Source of the DNA: Rhodococcus opacus B4
Lineage (GTDB): Bacteria; Actinomycetota; Actinomycetes; Mycobacteriales; Mycobacteriaceae
Length of the DNA stretch: 64,000 bases
NCBI RefSeq assembly: GCF_000010805.1
Contig: NC_012520.1
Coordinates: forward strand, 494,193-558,192
Direction: 5' to 3'
The notes below the pieces were generated by a model. That model made no database searches and was not told the origin of the DNA. It worked only from the letters and a program-made list of their open reading frames with translations. Shown one piece after another: positions 49,386 to 58,439 of this stretch. The position numbers were made by a program, and so were the translations under genes. Within the stretch, counting starts at the first letter, position 1; each line of letters starts with the position of its first letter.

Positions 49386-49766
49386 ATGCCGTATCTCGGG
49401 TTGATCGTGCTGATTGTGTGGGTGGGCTGTCTGGTCGACGTGATCTGCGCCGAGGAGTATCGGGTGCGGCACCTGCCGAAGACGGTGTGGTTGATCATCG
49501 TGATCCTGCTCCCTCTGGTGGGGTCGGTGTTGTGGCTTGTGGTAGGCCGTCCGCATGGCGGCGGGTGGTCTGGGCCGCGGCTCACCACGGGTGCGTCGTC
49601 GGGGTTCCCGGAGTACGACCGTCCCGGTCGGCAGGCCGGCCAGCAGTCTGAATCGGATGAGGAGTTTCTGCGCCGGTGCCGTCAGCGGGCCGAAGAACAG
49701 CGCCGGATCGCCAAGGAGCAGGAGAAGCGGCGGCGCGAACAAGGTGGCGACGACCCCAGCGTGTGA
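49386..49766 (+). CDS. PLDc_N-domain small membrane protein
   Basis: 126 residues. Two transmembrane helices (LIVLIVWVGCLVDVICAEEY, KTVWLIIVILLPLVGSVLWL) joined by RVRHLP form the short domain normally found at the N-terminus of cardiolipin synthases, here as a stand-alone protein ending in a charged helical tail (ESDEEFLRRCRQRAEEQRRI). Function as a free domain is unknown. The ATG at 49386 follows AACAGGGGTGGG. Confidence 0.8.
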   Translation: MPYLGLIVLIVWVGCLVDVICAEEYRVRHLPKTVWLIIVILLPLVGSVLWLVVGRPHGGGWSGPRLTTGASSGFPEYDRPGRQAGQQSESDEEFLRRCRQRAEEQRRIAKEQEKRRREQGGDDPSV

Positions 49767-49800
49767 CCGCGGCCGCAGCGGGTTCGCCGCTTAATCTGGG

Positions 49801-50763
49801 GTGATGAAGAACCAGCGATGGTTCGGCGCCCTAGTACAACACCGGAGGGAAGAGCTGGGGCTGACCCCGATCCAGCTGCACAGGATCGGTGGTCCGTCAC
49901 TGGAGACTCTGGCCAAGATCGAATCCGGTGAGGGTACCGTCAAGCACACCACTCTGGTCCGGATCGATCAGTCCCTCGGCTGGCCCGAGGGCGCCTCCCT
50001 GCGAATCCTGACCGGCACCGACAGCGTTGCTCCGCCGGAGATCTATTGGGGTCGCACCCTCACCGCGGCGGACACCCTCCCCGAGGCGGTCGACGGCAGG
50101 GGCGTCGGACACACCGCCTCTGCGGATCCAGCCTTCGGGGATGAAGCACGGGAGGTCGAGGATCCGGCTGCGCGTGCCGGGCTGATCCGGGTCCGGGTGG
50201 ATTTCGAGGCGTTCTTCGTCGACATCGGCATCGACGGGGTCGTCGAGGCAGAGAAAGCATTGATCGGGTGGGAGCTCGCGGCGGTCGACGAGCAACTCGC
50301 CACCCACCGGGAGACCGCCACCGACCAGGAATCCGAGCGAGCCCATGAGCAGGTGCAGGCGCTTCTGCGGCGCAGAGAGGTTCTCGAAGCGGAGCTCACC
50401 GAGGTCGAGGAGCGCTACCTGCGCGATGTCGCCGCGTACACCGCGGCGTATGCCGCGGCCGTGGAGGCCGAAGCCCGGCGATTGGGGTGGACCGGCCCGG
50501 TCATCGTCGAATGCGTCGGCGCCGGCGCCGGCGCCGGCGTCACCGAAGCCGACGCCGACGCCGCCGACGCGGTCCGTGAGTTGGTCGAAAGGCTGCGCCG
50601 GCATGCCCGGACTACCACTCCGCTCCCGGGGAGTTCCTACGGCACAGCACGAGCGTATTCGGAGATGGAACGTCGCGCCGCCGACGACTACCGAACCCGA
50701 CTCCGACACAACAGGACCCAGCGGTCCGTACTGACCTCGCGGGTCATACGAAGTTCGGATTGA
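49801..50763 (+). CDS. XRE-type regulator with a coiled-coil C-terminus
   Basis: 320 residues; GTG (49801) and ATG (49804) are adjacent candidates. The N-terminal helix-turn-helix is REELGLTPIQLHRIGGPSLE followed by LAKIESGEGTVKHTTLVRID. Residues 130-240 form long charged helices (EAEKALIGWELAAVDEQLAT, LLRRREVLEAELTEVEERYL). An Ala-Gly run (AGAGAG) lies near 255. No ligand-binding domain is recognised. A DNA-binding regulator of unknown targets. Confidence 0.78.
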   Translation: MMKNQRWFGALVQHRREELGLTPIQLHRIGGPSLETLAKIESGEGTVKHTTLVRIDQSLGWPEGASLRILTGTDSVAPPEIYWGRTLTAADTLPEAVDGRGVGHTASADPAFGDEAREVEDPAARAGLIRVRVDFEAFFVDIGIDGVVEAEKALIGWELAAVDEQLATHRETATDQESERAHEQVQALLRRREVLEAELTEVEERYLRDVAAYTAAYAAAVEAEARRLGWTGPVIVECVGAGAGAGVTEADADAADAVRELVERLRRHARTTTPLPGSSYGTARAYSEMERRAADDYRTRLRHNRTQRSVLTSRVIRSSD

Positions 50764-50920
50764 TTCAGCGGAGGGTGAAACAGACCGATGACATAGAGAT
50801 CGTAGCCATCGGATCGCCGTCATGGCCCATTGGTGTTCAAAGGTAGGGCTCCGAAGGCCGATAGGTTGCTCTTTTGCTGGCGTTCTTACCAGTCTCAAGA
50901 TTCTCTGTCAGGCTGGTTGC

Positions 50921-51253
50921 ATGCATGAGTCGGTTTTCGACCTTGTCGACCAGTTCGGGGCAAGTTTGTCTCCGGCGGTTGACTCTGTCCTTCTCGCCAA
51001 TGAGATAGTGAACCGTATAGAAGCGCGAGCGAATCTGCTTCGCCGACACGTGCGAGCCTATTCAGAAGGCCCGGGTGGGAACGAGGAATTGCTCGCTAAC
51101 GCGCGTGGGGAACTGAAGGCTACCGATGCGGAGTTGCTCCATTGGAGGGTGGTCGCCGCTCGACTGGCGGGTACGGCTGTACCGAGCGATCCCTCGCCGA
51201 TTCCCCCAGGCGAATGGACGGCGATCTCCCCAGACGGGGACGAGAGAGTGTGA
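50921..51253 (+). CDS. Hypothetical helical protein
   Basis: 110 residues from the ATG at 50921. It is helical with a Pro-rich end (DLVDQFGASLSPAVDSVLLA, NEIVNRIEARANLLRRHVRA, ELKATDAELLHWRVVAARLA). No strong ribosome binding site. Family unknown. Confidence 0.6.
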   Translation: MHESVFDLVDQFGASLSPAVDSVLLANEIVNRIEARANLLRRHVRAYSEGPGGNEELLANARGELKATDAELLHWRVVAARLAGTAVPSDPSPIPPGEWTAISPDGDERV

Positions 51254-51368
51254 CGAGCTTTCGATCGAGATGCCGCTGTATTCCACGTCGGTGTGGTCCT
51301 GCCCGCAGACGGAGGCGGACAGGACCACACATGAAATCACAGGTTAAGGAGATGGTGACCGGACACTT

Positions 51369-53042
51369 CTACAGCGTGCCGTTGACCCAGTCGGGGCACC
51401 ATCCTTCCCCGGCCTCTGATCCGGTCTTGCAGTATCCGGTGACAACGCCCTGAGCAAATTCGTCAAGATGGCCATCTTCGTCCATCGCAACCTCCCGAGT
51501 ACGCACAGCTGCTCGGATGATCGTCTGACCTCTTGCTTTGAACTCCGCCTGGTACTCCAGGCGGTCACCAATGGGTACCTTCTGGGATACGTTAATGATC
51601 TTTCCCATCGCGTCCAGATCAAGATTGTGGTCGACAAGTGCATGCATCCACCCAAACGCCCCATGACCGGGGGTGGCCTGTGAATTCTGTCGGCCGAACC
51701 GTGCAACGACCGTCCTGTCATACGAGTCGGGCCATGCTTCTTCGCAGTTGAAGGGGGTTCCAGGGTGCACTGTCTCCGCTGGGCATTCCGTCTCCCGTGG
51801 CTTACCTGGAGAAATCTTGACGACACCATCTCCTGGTTGGTCCATGGTTCTGGCCGACGATCCATCCTGCGTGACGAACCAGTTCGCCTCGGCAGCCCCT
51901 TGCTCTGCACTCCATAGAATCATGCCGGCCTCGAACTTGTTCATTCGCGTGCCAGCCACGGAGAGTTCTGGAGGAGGGACGATCTCGTCGCTGAGCGGGT
52001 AGCCAAGCGAGCCCTGCTCTGCGCCGAGTTCATTCCATTTAGCGCGGATCGCTCCGCGGATGGCGTAGGCCTCGTTGAGTTTCCAGTAGATGGCGGCGGT
52101 ATTCTGAAACTCTTGACGCCGCCCGGGCGCAGTGCCTGGGTTGGCGATTTCGTCGGTGGTGGGGTATCCGAGAGGTCCGGCTTCCCAGCCGTTGCGTTGC
52201 CAGGCGGCGAAGAAGTGGTTCACCACCGGGTGAGCGCCGCTGGCGGAAGACCAGTAGATCGGGCCATTGTTGAACACCGACCGTTTGCCGTATCCGTCGG
52301 GATTGGTGAGCTCGTTGGAGGCGGGCCAGAGCAGGAAGCTGTTCGGGCCGCCGAGGGAGTCGTATTTGACCCGTATCAGCCCGCACACGGTGTACTGCCA
52401 GGCGGGCCAGTAGACCATGCAGTCGGTGGGAGCGGCGGCGGCGAGGGCGGTGGTGGCGGTGGTGGCGGTGCTGCGCGACCGGGACGATGCCTGGAGTTTC
52501 GCTTCGGCGATCTCGGCCTTGTCGGCGTCTTCTTTGGTGAAGCCCTCGGGCAGTTCTTGGCGGTCCGAGCGCATCTTGCCGGGCACGATCGTGGCGTTGG
52601 GGTTCTCGGTAGGTGTCCACTCCACGAACGGTTGCTTCTCGCCCGGAGCTGGCGCCGGTGCCTCGGTAATGGGCGAGGTGGCGGGCACCTCACTGGAGGG
52701 AACCGGTGTGCTCACCTCCGCGGACGGTACCGAGGGTGTCTCCGGTGCCGTCGGCGCCGACTCCTGCGACTGCGGTGCTGGTGGGGTTGCGGTGGAGCTG
52801 TTCGGTGCCATCCGCTGCGCCGGGGCCTCCGCCGACGGTGCCGACGGTGTCGTTGTGGTCGTGGTGGGCGCCGTGGAGGTGGTGGTGCCCGGTGTCGGAG
52901 TTGGTGTGGTGGTCGGTTGCGCCGCGGCGAGACCGGCACCGGAGGCGAGCAACGCCGACGTCAGCGAGGCGACAACTAGGGTTTTCAGCGGTGAACCACG
53001 TTTGGGGCGTGGCGAAACCACATTTAGTATTGCGTTAGCCAT
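51369..53042 (-). CDS. Secreted LGFP-repeat protein with a different C-terminal domain
   Basis: 557 residues: signal peptide (TLVVASLTSALLASGAGLAAA, cleavage before QPT), a Pro/Thr/Ala linker, the motif NATIVPGKMRSDRQELPEGF, about four LGFP repeats (LGGPNSFLLWPASNELTNPD, GPIYWSSASGAHPV, GPLGYPTTDEIANP, SLGYPLSDEIVPP), then a C-terminal domain of about 170 residues with DGVVKISPGKPRETE, a WMHALVDHNLDLDAMGKIIN stretch and four or more Cys. The C-terminus differs from that of the 45638 protein, so the anchoring part is shared and the business end varies. Confidence 0.9.
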   Translation of the reverse strand: MANAILNVVSPRPKRGSPLKTLVVASLTSALLASGAGLAAAQPTTTPTPTPGTTTSTAPTTTTTTPSAPSAEAPAQRMAPNSSTATPPAPQSQESAPTAPETPSVPSAEVSTPVPSSEVPATSPITEAPAPAPGEKQPFVEWTPTENPNATIVPGKMRSDRQELPEGFTKEDADKAEIAEAKLQASSRSRSTATTATTALAAAAPTDCMVYWPAWQYTVCGLIRVKYDSLGGPNSFLLWPASNELTNPDGYGKRSVFNNGPIYWSSASGAHPVVNHFFAAWQRNGWEAGPLGYPTTDEIANPGTAPGRRQEFQNTAAIYWKLNEAYAIRGAIRAKWNELGAEQGSLGYPLSDEIVPPPELSVAGTRMNKFEAGMILWSAEQGAAEANWFVTQDGSSARTMDQPGDGVVKISPGKPRETECPAETVHPGTPFNCEEAWPDSYDRTVVARFGRQNSQATPGHGAFGWMHALVDHNLDLDAMGKIINVSQKVPIGDRLEYQAEFKARGQTIIRAAVRTREVAMDEDGHLDEFAQGVVTGYCKTGSEAGEGWCPDWVNGTL

Positions 53043-53073
53043 CTGACACCTGTCGTCTCTGTGGGGGACTTCG

Positions 53074-53110
53074 GTCAGCGGCGGGCCCGCTCGCTCCTTT
53101 CAACCTAACC
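53074..53110 (-). promoter_or_regulatory. LGFP-type upstream motif, copy 3
   Basis: Plus-strand GTCAGCGGCGGGCCCGCTCG followed by CTCCTTTCAACCTAACC. Same core and same distance (about 30 bases) from the start codon as at 47461. Paired CCTGAG sequences lie farther upstream. Confidence 0.65.
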
Positions 53111-53310
53111 GATCATGCTCAGGAACCACTCAGGAATCATTAGCCCCTCCAGTAACAGCGGGCGAAGTGTCCTCTCCGACACTGGTGAACTGCACGTTCG
53201 GCTGGCGCTTCCACTCCAACGGCCGCCTCCGGCGTGTCGGAGAAACCGGGAACAGATTGTTATGCAGTGCTTTACGTCATCTCGATATGGTTCGCGCGCC
53301 CGGGGAGGTA

Positions 53311-54330
53311 CTAGGCGTATATGCCGATCGGGAGAACGGTAAATGATCGGCCCTCGATCACTGCAGGGAAGTGCAAGTCGAGGGGTGGTGCGGCTGCTTC
53401 GTTGCGGTTGAGGTGGTCTCTGACAAAGGCGGTGACCTCAGCATCGTTGAGCCTGTCGACGCTGCTTCCGAGGCTGTGGAAGAGCCACCGCACCCAGTCG
53501 GTGTCGAGTCTGCGCAGGAACTTGTTCTTGCGGAGGACGGGGATGTCGGTTTCGGGCGAAGTCACGACTTTTCCGAGCACGGTGAATTCGCCATCGAGCA
53601 GTCTGTCCGGATCGGCGGTGGTGAAGTGCTCGGTCTCGCATACCACGATGGCGGTCAGGCCTGATGCGATCGCGCAGTGGAATTCGATGGTAGTACTGCG
53701 CCGAAAGTCGGTGTGCAGTGCTGTGGTAATCGCCCGGGCGAAATCGGCTTGCGTGGTCGCGTTCTGCTCGGCGAGTTCCCATTTGTATTTGAGTTCATCG
53801 ACGTTGAAGGTCTCCCCATCAACCGCAGGCCGACGAGTTCGGGCTGCGAACCGAGCGACTTCCGAGATGAGATCGGGGCTGGCGATGTCGAGGATCGCGC
53901 TGATCGGGTCAGGGTTGAACTTGCCGGTGAACTTGACGATGGCGCCGGTTTCAAGGGGCTCGGCATCGTCGGGAGTTGCGACGGTGGTGGTGTGCTGCTC
54001 GAGCAGCTCGTGCAACCGGTGCAGGTGGAACGCCATGTCGTAGGAAACCGACAGCCTGTGTCGGGTGGCGCTTGTATTCTTGTCGGTGGTGGCTTTGTCG
54101 AGATTGCCGCCGACGTCGAGGCCGGCTTCGCCCAGTCCCGGCATGGCGGCGCGGGCTGTCAGGTGGGTCTTTCCGCCGCGACCGCGTTGGTCTCCGTGTT
54201 CGACGCCCTCGGTGTATTCGCTCTCGCCGCTCAGGGAGATGCCGGAATTGGTCGCTGACTGGGTCAGCCCGCCGATGAAGTCCGTGTTCTGGTATACCGC
54301 GACGTAGGGGGCGATTTCGGAATCTGTCAC
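53311..54330 (-). CDS. Hypothetical protein, possibly DUF6414-like
   Basis: 339 residues. The N-terminal 130 residues are polar with repeated Gly/Thr (FIGGLTQSATNSGISLSGES), and the next region (MAFHLHRLHELLEQHTTTVA, GAIVKFTGKFNPDPISAIL) recalls proteins with a DUF6414-like layout, found in accessory and defence settings. The assignment is tentative. Its transcript would start right of a hairpin with a U run (54388-54428), which could attenuate it. Confidence 0.65.
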   Translation of the reverse strand: MTDSEIAPYVAVYQNTDFIGGLTQSATNSGISLSGESEYTEGVEHGDQRGRGGKTHLTARAAMPGLGEAGLDVGGNLDKATTDKNTSATRHRLSVSYDMAFHLHRLHELLEQHTTTVATPDDAEPLETGAIVKFTGKFNPDPISAILDIASPDLISEVARFAARTRRPAVDGETFNVDELKYKWELAEQNATTQADFARAITTALHTDFRRSTTIEFHCAIASGLTAIVVCETEHFTTADPDRLLDGEFTVLGKVVTSPETDIPVLRKNKFLRRLDTDWVRWLFHSLGSSVDRLNDAEVTAFVRDHLNRNEAAAPPLDLHFPAVIEGRSFTVLPIGIYA

Positions 54331-54387
54331 GGGTGAGATGGTTGCACAGTTAGCCGGTTCGTCGAAGGGTCGACGCTACGGTTCCCC

Positions 54388-54428
54388 AAAAAAGAAGCCA
54401 CCGTTCCCCGGAGGGCGACGGCGGCTTC
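54388..54428 (-). terminator. Intrinsic terminator or attenuator in the leader of the 53311 gene
   Basis: Read leftwards: GAAGCCGCCGT ... ACGGTGGCTTC followed directly by TTTTTT. It lies 58 bases upstream of the ATG at 54330 and leaves room for only about 50 bases of transcript before it. A smaller hairpin CCCGG / CCGGG precedes it. Confidence 0.8.
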
Positions 54429-54477
54429 GAAAACCCGGTCCAAGCCGGGAATATGGCACAAGTGTAGCGTTCGCCGC

Positions 54478-55287
54478 GTGCTTACTCAACTCACGCCCCG
54501 GCAGCAGGCGGCGTTGACTGCCACCACGGCAAATGTCCGTCTGGCACCGTTCCGTCGTACGTACTCGGGTCACGAGGGGCCGGCGGCGGCCCTATACCTT
54601 CTCGACGCGAAGCTCGCCTCGCATATCCACGCTCACCTGCGGATTGTCGAGGTTGTCCTTCGCCAACAAATGCATGTGGCTCTCAAGGTTTCGTACGGAG
54701 CGCGCTGGTTCGACAGCCGGACGGGGGCGAATCTGTCCAGCGAGGCCAGCAAGAAGGTGCGTGATGCATACGACACTCTGAGGCCGCAACGTCAGCGTCG
54801 CGCCGCGGCTGGCCGCGCAGCGCCGGCACAGACGCAAACACCCTCGGCGGACAAGGTGGTAGCGGCGCTGATGCTCGGTTTCTGGGTAGCGCTGTTGCGC
54901 ACACCGAACGATGCCGATCATCAGACGACGTTGTGGACTCCCGCGCTCGAGGCATGCTTCAACGCCAATCGTCGGCCAGGGGCGCCGGCGTGGACGATGA
55001 GCATGACGCAGAAGGCGTGTCAGCGGTTGAATTGGGCGCGTAACCGAGTCAACCACTGCGAAAGCGTCGTTTTCGGGTTTCCCCAGCCAGGACAGGTGCA
55101 GCACGGCCAGATCCGGTACAGCCCGAAGAGCATCGTGGAGGAGTGCCGGACCCTGGTGGGGCGGTTCGATGTAGATGTCGAGGCGTGGATGCGCACTTGC
55201 ACGGTGGTCGATCACTTGATCGCCGATCCTGCCGCGCAGCGTGCCCTCGCATACAGCGCCGGCCAGCAGGGTAGAACGATTCGGTAG
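54478..55287 (+). CDS. Abi-like protein with a HEPN-type motif
   Basis: 269 residues from a GTG at 54478. The Abi_2-like pattern is visible: LYLLDAKLASHIHAHLRIVE, VVLRQQMHVALKVSYGARWF, DKVVAALMLGFWVALLRTP, LWTPALEACF and the RNRVNHCES motif with Arg188 and His193 (R-x4-H). Abortive-infection proteins of this group act as RNases that stop phage growth by harming the infected cell. It heads the defence-like cluster and diverges from the gene at 54330. Confidence 0.82.
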   Translation: MLTQLTPRQQAALTATTANVRLAPFRRTYSGHEGPAAALYLLDAKLASHIHAHLRIVEVVLRQQMHVALKVSYGARWFDSRTGANLSSEASKKVRDAYDTLRPQRQRRAAAGRAAPAQTQTPSADKVVAALMLGFWVALLRTPNDADHQTTLWTPALEACFNANRRPGAPAWTMSMTQKACQRLNWARNRVNHCESVVFGFPQPGQVQHGQIRYSPKSIVEECRTLVGRFDVDVEAWMRTCTVVDHLIADPAAQRALAYSAGQQGRTIR

Positions 55288-55402
55288 GCGGCGAGGCCGG
55301 GTGAGTCCGTCACCTGACGTCGGCGCCGCGGCTGATCGCAGTCGAACCACCCTCTCGCTGATTCCGACCGAGCGGTAGGCGCATGTGGACGGCGGGGCAG
55401 CG

Positions 55403-56395
55403 TCAGAAGGGAGGACCGTCGGGCCAGGTCCCGGTGGCGGGCAAGGCGTCGTTTGGGAGCGGAAGGTTGGTAACGACATAGAGATTGAGGATGTCGTCAC
55501 GGTCCATGAACAGAATCTGACTCCGTTTGGCGGCATCGAGCTTGTTGCCGAGCCAGTTTCGGGCCTGCTTGGTGATCTCGCCGCCGGCCACGATGAAGGC
55601 ATGGTCGACCAGGACTCGCTTTCCGATCTCGGGATCGAAAATCTCGTGGCCAAGCATCATCAGCGCCTGGTTGTGGATCTCGGCGACGTTGGCGTTGCCG
55701 GTCTTCGTCATTCCGGAGGAATCGAGCTTGCCCTTCTTGGCCTGAATTCCGAAGTAGAGGACGTGTTGGCTCGGCAGTGTGTAGCGCATCCACACGTCCT
55801 TGCCGTACTCGAGGGACTTGTCCTTGTGGCCGGCGGCGGTGATGCGATGAAAGCCGAGCTGTCGGAACAGAGGGAGTAGGACCTCCTCGATCAGCTGGTC
55901 CTCGGATGAGGTATCCAGATAGGCGATCAGCAGCTCCCGACGCTCGCGTTCGGCGGCGGAGAACGGTCGATGGGGGTTGGGGCCGGGGATGGCGATCGTG
56001 TTGGTGGGGAGATGTCGCAGGTAACAGATCTGGTCAGGGCCGTAGAACGCCTCGTACTGCTCTCGTTCCAACGCGACGTTGAGTAGCGAGAGCGCTCCGG
56101 GTCTGTCCGTTCCCTCGTTGAGGGCATCCTTCGGTTCCATCAAGTGGCTGATGACCCGGGAGAATGTGTCGGGCAGAGTCGTCGCACCCGTGGTCGGTTC
56201 CTGCAGGATCTGGGTGAGGACGTCGGCGACCCAGTCGCGTCGCGTTGACCCGTCGTGGCGGTAGTCGGTGTCGAGGTCCTCGAAGAACTCGGTGAGCGAC
56301 GAGCTGGTCCGATACAGAAAATGGGCGTCCTCCGACGTGGCGTTACCGCAGATCATGTCCGCAAGTTGCCTCAGTGTCCGCTTCCTGAACTCCAC
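55403..56395 (-). CDS. Mrr-like restriction endonuclease-fold protein
   Basis: 330 residues. A helical N-terminal domain of about 160 residues precedes a PD-(D/E)xK nuclease core: LLPLFRQLGFHRITAAGHKD, EYGKDVWMRY with the acidic residue at Asp200, and YFGIQAKKGKLD with Q-x-K (218-220). Mrr-type enzymes cut modified or foreign DNA. There is no methyltransferase gene next to it, which fits a modification-dependent enzyme or another defence effector. Confidence 0.8.
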   Translation of the reverse strand: MEFRKRTLRQLADMICGNATSEDAHFLYRTSSSLTEFFEDLDTDYRHDGSTRRDWVADVLTQILQEPTTGATTLPDTFSRVISHLMEPKDALNEGTDRPGALSLLNVALEREQYEAFYGPDQICYLRHLPTNTIAIPGPNPHRPFSAAERERRELLIAYLDTSSEDQLIEEVLLPLFRQLGFHRITAAGHKDKSLEYGKDVWMRYTLPSQHVLYFGIQAKKGKLDSSGMTKTGNANVAEIHNQALMMLGHEIFDPEIGKRVLVDHAFIVAGGEITKQARNWLGNKLDAAKRSQILFMDRDDILNLYVVTNLPLPNDALPATGTWPDGPPF

Positions 56396-56515
56396 GGTGC
56401 CCTTCCCCTCATAGACGTAACAGCGTAGCGCGGGCGACGCCTCGCGTTCACTGTGCCGGCCCGTGGGGGACCGTCACGTCGGTGGTCTGTCGTAGGAACC
56501 GGGCACACTTGCGGT

Positions 56516-57640
56516 ATGCGGATCTTCATCAGCAGCGTCCGGTCAGGTCTGGAACCGGAGCGGGACAGCCTTCCCGGCCTGATTCAGGCCGTAGCCCACG
56601 AGCCGGTGCGGTTCGAGGACTTCGGGGCCCAGCCGCACCCGAGCCGCGAAGCATGCATCCGAGGGGTCGACAGCAGTGATGTTTATCTGCTGCTTCTCGG
56701 ACCAAAGTACGGGCACGTCTTTCCCGAAACCGGGCAGTCGGCCACTCACGACGAATGGGTAGCGGCCCTGACAAGGGGCATGCCGAGGCTGGTCTTCCGG
56801 AAAGTTGGTGTGGACTTCGAACCGAAGCAGGACGAATTCGCTCGAATGGTTGGCGACTACAGCACCGGCAACTTCTACGGAGAATTCACCGATGCGGTGG
56901 ACCTGCAATCCAAGGTGGTCCAGGCGCTCAGGACACTCGACACCCTGCCGACAGCGCTGACCTACGAACGACTCACCGAACCAGTTGCATTCGCCTGGAA
57001 AGACCAGTGGGATCGACCTCCTGCCGGACCGCAGAGACAAGACCCCTACGTGGAGCTGCACGTACGCCCACTCGACGGCGAGCCCCGCTCCGCCCGGCTG
57101 ATGCGCACCCTGCCAGAGCAGCTCATCAGTGCGCTGCGAACAGCGGGGGCTCTGCCCCCGGAGGCAGGGGCGAGCCCGGATGCGACCAGTGATGCGGTCG
57201 TGGTCGAGTTACCGACCCGTGGTCCTGCAGGGTTCGAACAGACGCGCCCGACCGAGCTGCGGGGCGTGCGGGTCGACGGCACCGGGCAGTGCTCACTGTG
57301 GTGGTCCCTGCCGTACGACAGCCTGAGCTCGATCATCGACGCTGAGGAACTCACGGCAACGACAGCGAGGCATCTTCGACTGATCGGCGCGATGAAGCTG
57401 TTGACCGGAGAGCGTTTTGCGCTCGGCATCGGGTTGGGCGGAAAACAGAGATCAATTACTGAAGACAAGGTCACCGGTGTACCCCGCAGCCGGGTGTCTC
57501 TCGGCTTCGGTAGCGTCCCGACCGTGCGCGTCGACCCGGACGAGAGCCTATCGGCCGCCGCGTTCGATCGCGGTGCCGAAGAGTCCGCGCAGGTCCTGGT
57601 AGCGGGCCTCCTCGACGCGTTCCGCGCATCCACCCGATGA
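56516..57640 (+). CDS. DUF4062-domain protein
   Basis: 374 residues. The N-terminal DUF4062 (TIR-like fold) reads MRIFISSVRSGLEPERDSLP, PVRFEDFGAQPHPSREACIR, SSDVYLLLLGPKYGH and SATHDEWVAALTRGMPRLVF. This domain is typical of defence and signalling proteins and may bind nucleotides. The C-terminal 200 residues (PYVELHVRPLDGEPRSARLM, LWWSLPYDSLSSIIDAEELT) are a separate, unassigned domain. The ATG at 56516 was chosen because the family starts M-R-I-F-I-S-S. Confidence 0.85.
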   Translation: MRIFISSVRSGLEPERDSLPGLIQAVAHEPVRFEDFGAQPHPSREACIRGVDSSDVYLLLLGPKYGHVFPETGQSATHDEWVAALTRGMPRLVFRKVGVDFEPKQDEFARMVGDYSTGNFYGEFTDAVDLQSKVVQALRTLDTLPTALTYERLTEPVAFAWKDQWDRPPAGPQRQDPYVELHVRPLDGEPRSARLMRTLPEQLISALRTAGALPPEAGASPDATSDAVVVELPTRGPAGFEQTRPTELRGVRVDGTGQCSLWWSLPYDSLSSIIDAEELTATTARHLRLIGAMKLLTGERFALGIGLGGKQRSITEDKVTGVPRSRVSLGFGSVPTVRVDPDESLSAAAFDRGAEESAQVLVAGLLDAFRASTR

Positions 57641-57716
57641 CAGTCCTACCTAGGGCAACGCGCACCCGACAGGGCGAGGTGATCGCGGACGTGCCTCACT
57701 CCGGGCGGCGCGGTTA

Positions 57717-57950
57717 CTAGTACCCTCTTCCGGCCTTCTGAAAGCTGTTGGCGTATGCACTGATGAACTGGTTCGCTCGCTCGGAATCACCGCCGCGCTG
57801 CGGGAACAACCAGGAGTAGCGGACGGGTGTCAGTCGCGGCAGACCTGCTAGGAAACAGCTTCCAGAAAGCCGCTCGCCAAGCCGCCACCACGATTTGGTG
57901 ACGTCCGTGTCGGCCAGGATGTCGGTGGGCCGATGTAGCTTCTGCGCGTG
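57717..57950 (-). pseudogene. C-terminal piece of a gene without a start
   Basis: On the minus strand a clean frame ends at TAG (57717): it contains DVTKSWWRLGERLSGSCFLA, GLPRLTPVRYSWLFPQRGGD and ANQFISAYANSFQKAGRGY. No ATG, GTG or TTG in that frame lies at a sensible place, and its 5' side runs into the divergent gene at 57948. It looks like the surviving 3' end of a lost gene. Family not recognised. Confidence 0.4.
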
Positions 57951-58421
57951 ACTACCGACGACTTCGTCACGAGCGCGTCCTCCGCGTTCGTCGGCGCCGA
58001 GGAACTGAACAAACGTGCCGTCCCGCTTGGTTACGCCGTGCTGACGTCAGCCCACGGGAGACTCGGACGCGAGGATGGTGAAACATTCGAGGCTCACTAC
58101 TCCGTGCGCCCCTTCGGGGCCGAAGATGGGGGAGAGGATCGTTACTTCCCCGACCTTGAGGCGGTCGGTAAGTACTTGGATCATCTGGAGACTCTTCCGT
58201 GGTGGCGGCTGGACCTCAACGATGGCTCGGTGGAGGTGGACGGTGTCGAGCTGACGGTCACCGACAAATCGAGTGGCGAGACGATCTATCTCGGCGGCGG
58301 CTGGAAATGGATGATCACCGGGTCGATGACGTCTGGCCAGGTTATCGGCGAGAACCTGAGTCAGCTGCAAGTCCGCGCCGAGGATCCTCCGAAGTTCGGT
58401 CGCTGGCGCAAGGTTGGATGA
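57948..58421 (+). CDS. Hypothetical protein
   Basis: 157 residues from a GTG at 57948. The order GETFEAHYSVRPFGAEDGGE, YFPDLEAVGKYLDHLETLPW, SVEVDGVELTVTDKSSGETI and YLGGGWKWMITGSM suggests an alpha/beta immunity-like fold. It ends 19 bases before the csf3 remnant. Family unknown. Confidence 0.65.
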   Translation: MTTDDFVTSASSAFVGAEELNKRAVPLGYAVLTSAHGRLGREDGETFEAHYSVRPFGAEDGGEDRYFPDLEAVGKYLDHLETLPWWRLDLNDGSVEVDGVELTVTDKSSGETIYLGGGWKWMITGSMTSGQVIGENLSQLQVRAEDPPKFGRWRKVG

Positions 58422-58439
58422 CGGCCCGCGTCTCCGCGT

